A stretch of DNA of 64,000 bases from Arthrobacter globiformis NBRC 12137 (lineage in GTDB: Bacteria; Actinomycetota; Actinomycetes; Actinomycetales; Micrococcaceae): contig NZ_BAEG01000113.1 of the NCBI RefSeq assembly GCF_000238915.1, positions 1 through 64,000 of the forward strand. The letters are read 5' to 3'. Below, piece after piece: positions 33,598 through 42,261 of the stretch (positions within the stretch are counted from its first letter, which is position 1; the number at the start of each line of letters is the position of its first letter). The position numbers and the translations under genes were made by a program. Below the pieces are notes generated by a model. It had not been told where the DNA came from. It ran no database searches and was given only the letters and a program-made list of their open reading frames with translations.

Positions 33598-34101
33598 ATG
33601 ACCATCCCGAATCCCCGCACCTTCGATTCCCTGGATGCCAGGATCATCCTCGCCCTCGACAAGGACCCGGAAGCCAGCGCCCTGGCTCTTTCCCGGACGC
33701 TCGGCGTCGCACGGAACACCGTCCACGCACGCCTGACGAAGCTTGAGAGCGGCGGCGCCCTGCGGTCCTTCAGCCGGAGGCTGAACCCGGCGGCGCTCGG
33801 CTACGGCTTGCTGGCTTTCCTCTCCCTGGCCATCAGCCAGGCCCGCGCGAAATCGATCGAAAGCGGGCTCGCTGCGATCCCGGAGGTCATCGAGGTCCAC
33901 GCCACCACGGGAGACGCGGACCTCATGGCCAAAGTGGTGGCCCGGGACACGGCCGATCTCTATCGGATCACCAACGAGATCCTGGAAATAGACGGGATCC
34001 AGCGAACCAGCACGGCCATCTCCGTAGTGGAGCTCATGCCGCCCCGCTACGACGGCCTCCTGGACCGGCTGTCACAGCAGGAGAACCGCCTGCCCAGCTA
34101 G
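33598..34101 (+). CDS. Lrp/AsnC-family regulator
   Basis: A 167-residue regulator: the winged helix-turn-helix at about residues 10-60 (ALALSRTLGVARNTVHARLTKLESGG) and a RAM ligand domain (about 75-150: EVIEVHATTGDADLMAKVVARDT). It is divergent from the aminotransferase gene, which it most likely controls in answer to the same amino acid. The ThDP enzyme gene lies 116 bases downstream. Confidence 0.9.
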   Translation: MTIPNPRTFDSLDARIILALDKDPEASALALSRTLGVARNTVHARLTKLESGGALRSFSRRLNPAALGYGLLAFLSLAISQARAKSIESGLAAIPEVIEVHATTGDADLMAKVVARDTADLYRITNEILEIDGIQRTSTAISVVELMPPRYDGLLDRLSQQENRLPS

Positions 34102-34217
34102 GTTGTGATTGGCACCACACTGGGCATATTTTCACTTAGCTCGCGGTCTGGCTGACAAATATCCCAGCGAAAGTCAGCTCTCTTGCCTATCGCCAGCCTA
34201 CATCCGACGATTCCTGC

Positions 34218-35912
34218 ATGACTTCACTTACAGTGTCCGGACGCGTGGCGCAGGTTCTCAGCAGCTATGTCAGCGATGTGTTCGGTGTGATGGGCAACGG
34301 AAACGTCCACTTCCTGGACGCCGCCGAGAAGGAGGGCCTCCGCTTCACGGCCGTACGCCATGAAGGTGCCGCCATCGCGGCCGCGGACGCCTACTACCGG
34401 ACATCCGGGCGCCTCGCGGCGGGGACCACCACCTACGGCCCCGGTTACACCAACGCCCTGACGGCCCTCGCGGAAGCGGTGCAGGCGCAGATCCCAGTCG
34501 TGCTCGTCACCGGGGACGCCCCGAGCAGCGGCGCACGTCCGTGGGACGTGGACCAGGCGGCGATCGCCGCAGGGCTGGGGGCGGCGACCTTCACGGCCAC
34601 CCGTGACGCCGCGGGCTCCATCACACAGGAAGCGGTGGAGTACGCACTTGCCCGGCGGACCGCCGTCGTGATCGCCATTCCGTACGATCTGGCGGCTGTT
34701 GAGGCGGCGGAGGAGGAGCTTCCCGTGCCGCCGGCGGCGGCAGCGGTGAGGGACGACGTCGACGGCGGACTCGGACGGGCAGCCGAACTCCTCACCGGCG
34801 CAAAGCGGCCGCTCATCCTTGCCGGCCGCGGTGCGCACCTGGCCGGAGCCGGCCCCGAACTCCGGGAGCTCGCCGACCGCCTCGGTGCGCTCACGGCCGG
34901 GACGGCACTGGCGCTGAACCTGCTGCAGGGCGAGGGCTACCTCGGCGTCGCGGGCGGCTTCGGCACGGATACCGCCGCCGGGCTCATGGGCGAGGCGGAC
35001 GTGGTGCTCGTGGCGGGCGCAAGCCTGACTCCCTTCACCATGCGCTTCGGCCACCTGATCAGCCCGGACGCCACCGTGATCCAGATCGACACCGCCATGG
35101 AGCCGACGCACCCGCGGGTGGACCTGTTCGTCGGCGCGGACGTGAAGGCCGCAGCAGGCGGGCTCCTCCGGCTGCTGGATCCTGCCGCTCCGTCCGAGGC
35201 CGCCGCATCGAAGGCCGCTGCATCGAAGGCATGGCGCGCGGAAGCCCTCAAGCGCCTGGCCGAAGGACCCTGCCACCACCCGGGCAGCGCGGAGACCCCC
35301 GACGGCCGCCTTGACCCCCGGGCGCTTGCCACCGCGCTGGATGCCGTCCTGCCGGAACGCCGCACCGTGGTCCAGGACGGCGGGCACTTCATGGGCTGGG
35401 CACCCATGTACTGGCGCATCCCACGCCCTCAGGACCTGGTCATGGTGGGTACCGCCTACCAGACGATCGGGCTTGGACTGGCCAGCGGCGTGGGGGCCGC
35501 CCGGGCGGTGGACGACGGCAACACCCTGGTACTGGCCGCGGGCGACGGCGGATTCCTGATGGGCCTGTCCGACCTGGAGTCGCTCGTGGGCACGGCGAGC
35601 AGCGCCGTCGTCGTGATCTATAACGACGCCGCCTACGGGGCCGAGATCCACCAGTATGGTTCGCAGGGCCTGACCGAAAAGCCCATGCTGATCCCCGAGG
35701 TGGACTTCAGCGGGATAGCCCGCGCGATCGGGGCCGAATCCGCAATCGTCCGCACCCTGGAGGATCTCTCCGCGCTCCAGGACTGGATCGACGCCGGCGC
35801 CAAGGGCACCTTCGTGGCCGACTGCCGCATCACCTCCAGCGTCCGGGCACCGTGGATGACCGAATGGATGAAGGCAAAGGAATCTGCTGCGAAGGAGACG
35901 GTCGCCAGCTGA
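34218..35912 (+). CDS. Thiamine diphosphate-dependent enzyme (acetolactate synthase-like)
   Basis: A 564-residue member of the pyruvate oxidase/decarboxylase group. The N-terminal Pyr domain has the catalytic Glu in RHEGAAIAAADAYYRTSG; the middle domain is LILAGRGAHLAGAG; the C-terminal PP domain has the ThDP-Mg signature GDGGFLMG...YNDAAYG at about residue 441. It could be a 2-oxo-acid decarboxylase working after the aminotransferase, or an oxo-acid lyase of another sort. That link is inference from position. No good ribosome site precedes ATG 34218. Confidence 0.85.
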   Translation: MTSLTVSGRVAQVLSSYVSDVFGVMGNGNVHFLDAAEKEGLRFTAVRHEGAAIAAADAYYRTSGRLAAGTTTYGPGYTNALTALAEAVQAQIPVVLVTGDAPSSGARPWDVDQAAIAAGLGAATFTATRDAAGSITQEAVEYALARRTAVVIAIPYDLAAVEAAEEELPVPPAAAAVRDDVDGGLGRAAELLTGAKRPLILAGRGAHLAGAGPELRELADRLGALTAGTALALNLLQGEGYLGVAGGFGTDTAAGLMGEADVVLVAGASLTPFTMRFGHLISPDATVIQIDTAMEPTHPRVDLFVGADVKAAAGGLLRLLDPAAPSEAAASKAAASKAWRAEALKRLAEGPCHHPGSAETPDGRLDPRALATALDAVLPERRTVVQDGGHFMGWAPMYWRIPRPQDLVMVGTAYQTIGLGLASGVGAARAVDDGNTLVLAAGDGGFLMGLSDLESLVGTASSAVVVIYNDAAYGAEIHQYGSQGLTEKPMLIPEVDFSGIARAIGAESAIVRTLEDLSALQDWIDAGAKGTFVADCRITSSVRAPWMTEWMKAKESAAKETVAS

Positions 35913-35920
35913 GGTCCGGA

Positions 35921-35952
35921 CCGGCTCTGGTATCGACCGGCTCTGGTATCGA
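35921..35952 (+). repeat. Tandem 16-bp direct repeat
   Basis: CCGGCTCTGGTATCGA occurs twice in a row between the ThDP enzyme and the debranching-type enzyme. It may bind a regulator of the gene at 36005 or be a simple duplication. Confidence 0.6.
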
Positions 35953-36004
35953 TCGGCGGGCAGGCGTAGCGTCTGATTGAAGTCGGTCCTTAGAAGGAGC
36001 AGGG

Positions 36005-38191
36005 ATGGCTGGATGGAATGCTGACACTGCTGCAGGTTCGGCGGGGCCGGGCGCGGTCACCCTGGTGGAGGGCTCATCATTCTGCATCTCCGGGTCGAAC
36101 GGGGACATCAGCCCGGAGTATCCGCATGGGGTGTTCTTTGAGGACACCCGTATCCTGTCCGGCTGGCATCTGACCGTCAACGGAGCCCCCTTGGAGCCGC
36201 TCGCGGCCAAGACCAAGGAACCGTATCGGGGCCTGTTTGCCGGCCGGGTCCCGCGCCCGGACGGCCACGCGGACAGCCCGCTGATTGTTGAACGGCTCCG
36301 CGAGGTGGGCACCGGAATCCTGGAGCAGATCACCGTCTGGAACTACGCGACGGTCCCCGCCGAATGCGTGGTCTCCCTCAAAGTCGACGCGGACTTCGCG
36401 GACCTTTTCGAGGTGAAGGAGGCCCGCGTCCAGCGGCGCTGGGACGAGTCCCGCCAAACGGACGGTGACGCGCTGACCATCCGGGCCGTCTGGCAGGACA
36501 TTCGGAAGGGCGTCGTCGTGTCAGCCATTGGCGCAGACGCCACACCGGAGGCCCTGACGTTCCACGCCGTTGTCCCGCCGCATGGAGAATGGAGCGCCAC
36601 CGTCAGCGCGGTGCCCACCGCGGACATGTCCGGGGCCGTGGCGCCCTTTGTCCGTACCGACGAGGGCGGGCTGTCTCCGCGCGATCTCCGCCGGCAGGAG
36701 TGGGTGTCAAAGATCCCGATGCTCCGCATGGGCAACCGCTCCATCGAGCGGACGCTCCGCCGCAGCTATGACGACCTGGGGGCGCTCCGCATCGAGGATC
36801 CCGACCACCCGGACCGGATCGTGGTGGCCGCCGGCGCGCCCTGGTTCATGGCGCTGTTCGGCCGGGACTCCCTGTGGGCATCCCTGATGGCGCTGCCGGT
36901 GGATCCGTCCCTGGCCTTCGGCACCATCCAGACGCTCGCCGAGCGCCAGGGCAGCGTGGTGGATGTGATGAGCGAGGAGGAACCCGGAAAGATCCTGCAC
37001 GAGGTCCGGCTCGATGTCTCCAGCGGCCTGGCCCTGGGCGGAAAGTCCGCCTACTACGGCAGCGTCGACGCCACACCCCTGTTCGTGGCCCTGTTCGGGG
37101 AAGTCAGCCGCTGGGGATTCGCCGCCGAAACCATCTCGGCCCTGCTGCCGCACGTGGACCGCGCGCTGGACTGGATCCGCGACTACGGCGACAAGGACGG
37201 CGACGGCTTCGTCGAGTACGAACGGCTCAATGACACCGGTCTGATCAACCAGGGCTGGAAGGATTCGTGGGACGGCATCAACTTTGCCGACGGGACTCTG
37301 GCCGAGCCCCCGATCGCACTGTGCGAGGTGCAGGCCTACGTCTACAGCGCCTACATGGCCCGGTCCTGGATAGCATACGACGCCGGCGACGTGGCTCTGT
37401 CGGCCGAGTACCGGGAGCGCGGGGCGCAGCTAAAAAGGCAGTTCAACGAGCAGTTCTGGCTGCCCGACCGCGGCTACTATGCCATCGCCCTGGACGGCCG
37501 CAAGCGGCCGGTGGACGCCTGCGCGTCCAACATGGGGCAATGCCTGCTGTTCGGCATCGTCGATGCGGACAAGGCCCCGCTGGTGGCCGAACGGCTCATG
37601 TCCCCCGAGATGTTCAGCGGCTGGGGAGTGCGCACCCTGGCCACCAACATGGGTGCCTACAACCCCGCCAGCTACCACAACGGATCCGTCTGGCCCCACG
37701 ACAATGCGATCATCGCGGCGGGCCTCCTGCGCTACGGCTTGGTCGAGCAGGCGCAGCGGATCTCCACAGCCCTCTTTGAGGCGGCCGAGTACTCGGAAGG
37801 ACGCTTGCCGGAACTGTTCTGCGGGTTCAGCCGGGAGCACTTCGACGAACCAGTCCCCTACCCCACGGCATGCTCGCCGCAGGCCTGGGCGGCGACCACG
37901 CCAATCCAGCTCGTGAAGGGCCTGATGGGCTACTACGCCGACGTTGCCCGCGGCGGCCTCTGGATGGATCCCGTGCTCCCGGAATCCTACGGCCACCTGC
38001 ACATCTCCAACGCCCCGATGGCTAACAGCCGGATCACCATCGACATTTCAGGTTCCGACGCGACTGTTCAGGGGCTGCCCGAAGGCATGCTCTTCCACCA
38101 TGGGCCCCGCCCCTGGGCGTCTGATCTGGTGGAAAAGGCGAACCACGCAGGTGACCGGCCCCGCCCTGTTCCGCCAATGGGCGCTGGTTGA
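36005..38191 (+). CDS. Amylo-alpha-1,6-glucosidase-like glycogen debranching enzyme
   Basis: A 728-residue protein. Residues 20-215 are the N-terminal glycogen-debranching domain (ISPEYPHGVFFEDTRILSGWHL), and residues 240-700 an (alpha/alpha)6 barrel with APWFMALFGRDSLWASLMAL, GLINQGWKDSWDG and YHNGSVWPHDNAIIAAGL. It cleaves alpha-1,6 or related bonds of glycogen or trehalose-type sugars in the cytosol. GAAGGAGCAGGG precedes the ATG. The stop codon TGA is the one inside a GGTTGAG repeat, so the last residue or two come from the repeat. Confidence 0.88.
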   Translation: MAGWNADTAAGSAGPGAVTLVEGSSFCISGSNGDISPEYPHGVFFEDTRILSGWHLTVNGAPLEPLAAKTKEPYRGLFAGRVPRPDGHADSPLIVERLREVGTGILEQITVWNYATVPAECVVSLKVDADFADLFEVKEARVQRRWDESRQTDGDALTIRAVWQDIRKGVVVSAIGADATPEALTFHAVVPPHGEWSATVSAVPTADMSGAVAPFVRTDEGGLSPRDLRRQEWVSKIPMLRMGNRSIERTLRRSYDDLGALRIEDPDHPDRIVVAAGAPWFMALFGRDSLWASLMALPVDPSLAFGTIQTLAERQGSVVDVMSEEEPGKILHEVRLDVSSGLALGGKSAYYGSVDATPLFVALFGEVSRWGFAAETISALLPHVDRALDWIRDYGDKDGDGFVEYERLNDTGLINQGWKDSWDGINFADGTLAEPPIALCEVQAYVYSAYMARSWIAYDAGDVALSAEYRERGAQLKRQFNEQFWLPDRGYYAIALDGRKRPVDACASNMGQCLLFGIVDADKAPLVAERLMSPEMFSGWGVRTLATNMGAYNPASYHNGSVWPHDNAIIAAGLLRYGLVEQAQRISTALFEAAEYSEGRLPELFCGFSREHFDEPVPYPTACSPQAWAATTPIQLVKGLMGYYADVARGGLWMDPVLPESYGHLHISNAPMANSRITIDISGSDATVQGLPEGMLFHHGPRPWASDLVEKANHAGDRPRPVPPMGAG

Positions 38192-38227
38192 GCTTGTCGA
38201 CGCCCGCCGGTTGAGCTTGTCGAAACC
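38186..38227 (+). repeat. Two GGTTGAG...GAAACC elements at a coding end
   Basis: Copies at 38186-38204 (diverged at its 3' end, GTCGACGCC) and 38209-38227. The TGA in the first copy is the stop codon of the debranching-type enzyme. Confidence 0.85.
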
Positions 38228-38231
38228 GACC

Positions 38232-38969
38232 CTACGGCTGGACCACACTTACGAGCTCTGACCGGCTGCCCGTCTCGAGGTCCTCGGTAAGGACCAGCGA
38301 CCTGACCTGGGGGCAGTAATACTTATGCTCCCGTGAGTTCTTCTCGAGCGGCGTCCAGTCGTAGACCTTGACGCAGTCGGTGTACTTGGCGGTTTTCGTG
38401 GAGACGGTCTGGCCGGTGGCGAGGGTATCCCTCATGTCCTCCGCATTGCCAATGTAAAATTCCTGCCGGTAGGAATCCCCAACACGCTGCTCGGCCTTCA
38501 TCCAAATCCCGGCTTTTGCCCCATCTTTTCCATGGATGAAGCTGCCCGCGTGGTGGATCAGAATCCCGTTCCAGTAGTTATTCACATCCTCGCCGAAGTA
38601 CCACACGTCACCGTTCTTGTGTTGCGCGAGGTAGTCCCTGGTTTCCTCTACCAGCTGCCCGTTCTTGTATTCCTTGTCCAGATAGACGACCGTCTCAAAG
38701 CCGTCTATCTGCTTCTTCTCCGGCAGGATCTCAATCTCGATCCGTTCGGTGACCCCTCCTCCGGCCATGGTCTCATACGTCATCTTCTTGCCGACGGGGA
38801 GTGCAAAATACTTATTGGTGATGTTGGTGGTGAAATCTGCCGGGCTGATCTCGGGGTTGTACTCGCCTGCCCGGCTTCTTTTGATGTTGTCGTTGTAAAA
38901 AAACACTCCGCCGCCGACAACCAGCAACAGGACGAGGACGCCAAGAAAAATTTTGGTCCGTAGAGGCAT
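38232..38969 (-). CDS. Membrane-anchored exported protein of unknown function
   Basis: A 245-residue protein with one N-terminal membrane helix (KIFLGVLVLLLVVGGGVFFY) and a long extracellular part rich in Lys, Asp and Tyr. The exported part is beta-rich (VGKKMTYETMAGGGVTERIEIEI, KYTDCVKVYDWTPLE). Two Cys near the C-terminus may pair. ATG 38969 follows GGGAAGGTC. Base composition is much less GC-rich than in the neighbouring enzyme, which suggests transfer. I do not recognise a named family. Confidence 0.72.
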   Translation of the reverse strand: MPLRTKIFLGVLVLLLVVGGGVFFYNDNIKRSRAGEYNPEISPADFTTNITNKYFALPVGKKMTYETMAGGGVTERIEIEILPEKKQIDGFETVVYLDKEYKNGQLVEETRDYLAQHKNGDVWYFGEDVNNYWNGILIHHAGSFIHGKDGAKAGIWMKAEQRVGDSYRQEFYIGNAEDMRDTLATGQTVSTKTAKYTDCVKVYDWTPLEKNSREHKYYCPQVRSLVLTEDLETGSRSELVSVVQP

Positions 38970-39103
38970 GACCTTCCCACTCCTCACTGAGTAGAAATTC
39001 CTATAAAGGGTCAGGGCAACGTTGCCCATGGCCATAGCAAAAAGGTAGAGCAGTTTGCCCGGAAGCAGAACCCACCAAAATCACGCTTGGGGCATGCGTG
39101 TCC

Positions 39104-39631
39104 CTACGCCCTGGCCTGCACCAAGTTGGCGAAGGGCAGTCTTCCGTACGTGCTGATGAATTTCGCGTGATAGGCGGCTTCAGCAGCATTCACCTCGGCT
39201 GCTGCCAGTTCCTTCCACGCAATGACCAGTGATTGGGAGTCGCTGAGCTGCCAAATGAGCCGCCCGCCCCAGTGGCCAACAGGCTTCCCCTGGCCGAAGT
39301 CGGCGAACTCCTGAATGCGCTTTCGGAGTCCGCGATTGCCGGTGCTGCCGGGACCTGCTTTCCCGATGTAGAGGACATCCGCGTCCTCGATCCACTCCGC
39401 CTCCAACGCGGCCGGGAGCAGGGACGGGTTCCGCCTCTTGAACCGGCCCCCTACGCTCTTCGCAAGGAATAACCGTTCGAATCCTTCGGGTTTGAGCACC
39501 GCATAGATTCCGGGGGCCTGGGGAACCCGGTTGATGTCCAACTCTTTGAACGACCTGAATCCGGAGAACCCGTCTTCTTTCAGCGTCTGTTTGTTGATCT
39601 GCAACGGGAATTCCTTAGTTCGGCGCATCAT
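39104..39631 (-). CDS. GIY-YIG-like nuclease domain protein
   Basis: A 175-residue protein. The pattern PGIYAVLKPEG ... VLYIGKAGPGSTGNRGLRKRIQEF ... GHWGGRLIWQL ... LPFANL resembles the GIY-YIG fold (GIY strand, YIG strand, the following Arg, and a late Asn). An N-terminal extension (about 35 residues) precedes the fold. Stand-alone copies may cut DNA or be housekeeping proteins of unknown role. Reported with moderate certainty because the family is divergent. Confidence 0.55.
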   Translation of the reverse strand: MMRRTKEFPLQINKQTLKEDGFSGFRSFKELDINRVPQAPGIYAVLKPEGFERLFLAKSVGGRFKRRNPSLLPAALEAEWIEDADVLYIGKAGPGSTGNRGLRKRIQEFADFGQGKPVGHWGGRLIWQLSDSQSLVIAWKELAAAEVNAAEAAYHAKFISTYGRLPFANLVQARA

Positions 39632-40537
39632 GAAAAGGCGGGTATCCGGTATTGACGAAGCCGAGCCAGGGCCAGATTCGCTTCAGAACATTCTGTCGCC
39701 ACCATCGCCCAGATCGCTAACCGGGCCTGCCAGCGCGAGCCTGTTGAAATTACTCCGCTGGTTGAGTTCGTCGAAACCGAGCCCGCTGAAACCGAAGTAC
39801 GATCTCATTCAGTGAACAGGACATCGCCTGAATCACAAAACCCTGCTGGCGCACCGCGACGCTTGGGGACCGGAGCAGGCGCCGTCGAGGGCTGCACTGA
39901 CCAGGCTGACTGCAGAGGAGTCGAAGCTCCATAGAGCGCTGGGCAGCGACATCTGCGGATCATGCGTTCGCCTCGAACAGGAGCCGATCAACTGAGACTG
40001 GGCCCCGAGCGTCTCCGTTGAACGCGCCTGACGAGGTCGGCTGGCTGACCTTGTCAAAACCCTACGGCTGGTATGTCCAAGGTAGGAGCATCCGTTGATT
40101 ACCCGAACCTGTTGATCGTGTTTATGATCTTTATTTGGCTTTATTGGATTGGAATAAAGTCCATAGATCACCAAACCCCGGCTGAGTTCTCCTGCCAGTG
40201 GAGCCCGACGATGGCCGCAACCGCTGCTCAAATCCTTACCGAAGCCTGCGGTTATCGGGCGGAGAAGCCGTCACAGGTAATTACGAGGCACTCGACGAGC
40301 TCCTGCGACTGGCCTCATTAGGAAGTCCCAAGGACGGGTAACTACGAGTTTGTACTCCTTGCGGCTGACCGCCCGAGCTTGCGGTGGCGCGCAATTGGAA
40401 CAAAAAGTCACGACGCTACCGCTATCGGCAAAACCTAAAGGGCCAATTCACAAGAAGATCGTCGCCCCCAACTACATGAATGTCCCGCCTACCAGCTAGT
40501 CTTCGGAGGTTACCAACCGCACTATATGGGGAATTCA
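39632..40537. other. Long non-coding or decayed region
   Basis: About 900 bases without a gene I can support. It contains one GGTTGAG repeat (39760-39778), a weaker relative at about 40040-40060 and a frame at roughly 39830-39990 that reads like a lost 3' end (ALTRLTAEESKLHRALGSD, stop near 39990) but has no start. The part from 40080 to 40180 is AT-rich. An 82-codon frame at 40073 has no ribosome site and was rejected. The right part probably holds the lipoprotein promoter. Confidence 0.45.
39760..39778 (+). repeat. GGTTGAG...GAAACC repeat element
   Basis: GGTTGAGTTCGTCGAAACC, one copy in the decayed region after the GIY-YIG-like gene; a partial copy (GAGCCCGCTGAAACCGA) follows it. Confidence 0.8.
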
Positions 40538-41074
40538 TTGAAGACAATCTATGCTGTCCTGGCTGTATCCGCCTTAGCTCTGACGGCCTGCAACGCCGAG
40601 GGACAGACAAACTCAAGCTCAAGCCCACCCACCAGCGCCACCGCAACGGCCCCGCCAACTCCCACACCCACATTAATGACCCTCACGGAGGCAGGACGGT
40701 ACTATCTGGGCGCGGTCTGTCCTAGCAACATTCTGGCTGACAAGGCAAATAAAGTCCTACAAACTGAGCCTCTGGACCTTGCGGCGGCAAGAAAAGCAAC
40801 CGCGGCTCTACGTGATGGCTACCGTACGACGATTGAAGGGCTTTCAGACCCGGCCGCCAAATGGCCAGGATCAGTGAAAACGGATGTAGCGACCCTTGCC
40901 GACAATATGTACGTGGAACTGAGCAGCGCCGCAAATGTGGCGAGCCAGACCACTGAAGCCAACTTGATATCGGCTTGGAATGCATGGGAAAGCTCACCGA
41001 GTGCTGTCGCACAGAAAATCAGGGTCAAGCTCAATTTGCCGTCTGACACATCAGGCAGCTGTCCAGCTAAGTAA
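40538..41074 (+). CDS. Lipoprotein of unknown function
   Basis: A 178-residue secreted lipoprotein. The lipobox is LALTAC about 17 residues into the protein, followed by a Ser/Thr/Pro-rich linker (SSSSPPTSATATAPPTPTPT) and a helical domain of about 110 residues. TTG 40538 gives a typical start (MKTIYAVLAVSALALTAC) with GGGGAA upstream; ATG 40526 is the alternative. It converges on the gene at 41173 across a shared hairpin. Function not recognised. Confidence 0.8.
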   Translation: MKTIYAVLAVSALALTACNAEGQTNSSSSPPTSATATAPPTPTPTLMTLTEAGRYYLGAVCPSNILADKANKVLQTEPLDLAAARKATAALRDGYRTTIEGLSDPAAKWPGSVKTDVATLADNMYVELSSAANVASQTTEANLISAWNAWESSPSAVAQKIRVKLNLPSDTSGSCPAK

Positions 41075-41098
41075 CAGCCTGAGGTTGGGGCAAAACAA

Positions 41099-41129
41099 GG
41101 CGCCGCAGAGTCGACTGCTCTGCGGCGCC
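41099..41129. terminator. Two-way hairpin terminator
   Basis: 12-bp stem GGCGCCGCAGAG with a seven-base loop, between the convergent ends of the lipoprotein gene and the 315-residue gene. Confidence 0.78.
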
Positions 41130-41172
41130 GCGCAGCCGCAGACTCCTATGAATAAATGTCCCGGACCTAGCT

Positions 41173-42120
41173 CTAAATGAATATCGCCATAGGAAGGACC
41201 TGCACTGTCGGGCCGGGAACGATTGGATTAGCGATGCTTAGGTGGAGGTCTTCCTGCTCACTGACGCTGGCGACCATGCCCTTTGCCATGTCAGGTCCAG
41301 CGGCTCCGACAACTGTCCTCCGGGTCAGATTTATGGAGTCTCCAGCCGCGACCACCTTTGTGACCTTCCCAAATACCCGAAATTGTCCGGCCCGAAGATA
41401 CTCAGCCGTCGTCGTCGAGTAGTACAAAGAGGAGGCGGTTACTACAGCCTGCAGGCCACTTTCAGTGCGGAACAGCACGTCATGAACCGGACTATTGTCG
41501 ATGTCCTGGCTCATGCGTTTAAGGAGGTAGATCGTCTCGGAGTTGTCCTTGTCTTTTGAAGCAGCGGTTTGGGCGCCGGCCGCCCGCTTTGCTGGATTCC
41601 CGGACCGCTGCGCCTGACGGCCGGAGACGCCCTTGTCCTGGGCTGCGGTCCCGTCCTCCCCTGCCACGTACGGAAGGACGGCGTTGAAGAAACTCAATAC
41701 GTCCTCAATCGGGTTGCCTAGGTATTCCCCGGAAAGCTCCACAAGCTGTCCGGTGTACAGTCCCTCGAGCTGGTTTGATTCCTCAAGCTGTATGACTTCT
41801 TCGTCCGCTACCAGGTACTCATAGAGCAGGTTGAAAAGGCTTGCCTCCGTGTGGTGCCGTTCCGTAGACGACTCTGTTTGTGTCTGGTCTGTGTTCTTTG
41901 TGCTTCCCTCACCTTCGACATTGGCCTCCCCAATGGCCCAGAGTTTTGCGCGAAGACCACCGCGTGCCTTGAGGAAGCGCTCGCGTGCTCCACTGGCAGT
42001 CGTCTTTTCCGTTTCAGAAACTGCGAAACCTCCTTCCAGATATGCCAGGAAGCTGAGCATCATGGGAACGTCAAGGTAAACCGGATGGGCCAGTCCGTAG
42101 CCCCGAGTATTTACAGCCAT
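41173..42120 (-). CDS. Uncharacterised 315-residue protein (possibly DUF6414-like)
   Basis: A 315-residue cytosolic protein. The start reads VYLDVPMMLSFLAYLEGGFAVSE, and the end reads GPTVQVLPMAIFI, features I associate from memory with the DUF6414 type; that link is not certain. The middle has a long polar linker (VSGRQAQRSGNPAKRAAGAQ). No enzyme motif or membrane helix stands out. It is an isolated gene of moderate GC, divergent from the GntR/UTRA regulator gene. Confidence 0.6.
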   Translation of the reverse strand: MAVNTRGYGLAHPVYLDVPMMLSFLAYLEGGFAVSETEKTTASGARERFLKARGGLRAKLWAIGEANVEGEGSTKNTDQTQTESSTERHHTEASLFNLLYEYLVADEEVIQLEESNQLEGLYTGQLVELSGEYLGNPIEDVLSFFNAVLPYVAGEDGTAAQDKGVSGRQAQRSGNPAKRAAGAQTAASKDKDNSETIYLLKRMSQDIDNSPVHDVLFRTESGLQAVVTASSLYYSTTTAEYLRAGQFRVFGKVTKVVAAGDSINLTRRTVVGAAGPDMAKGMVASVSEQEDLHLSIANPIVPGPTVQVLPMAIFI

Positions 42121-42261
42121 AGGGCCACCTTAACGGTCACTTTGGTGCAATCACCTGTACGGCGCGGCATCCCGAAAGGAGTGAAAACACCCACGTTGTC
42201 CAACAAGCGCGTACCACTTGCTACGCTGGAACTCCCCGAACAAGAGCAAGCGAGGCATAAC

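Noticed and set aside
40073..40321. 82-codon frame with a hydrophobic start
   Set aside because: No ribosome site, odd composition after the hydrophobic part, and in a decayed region.
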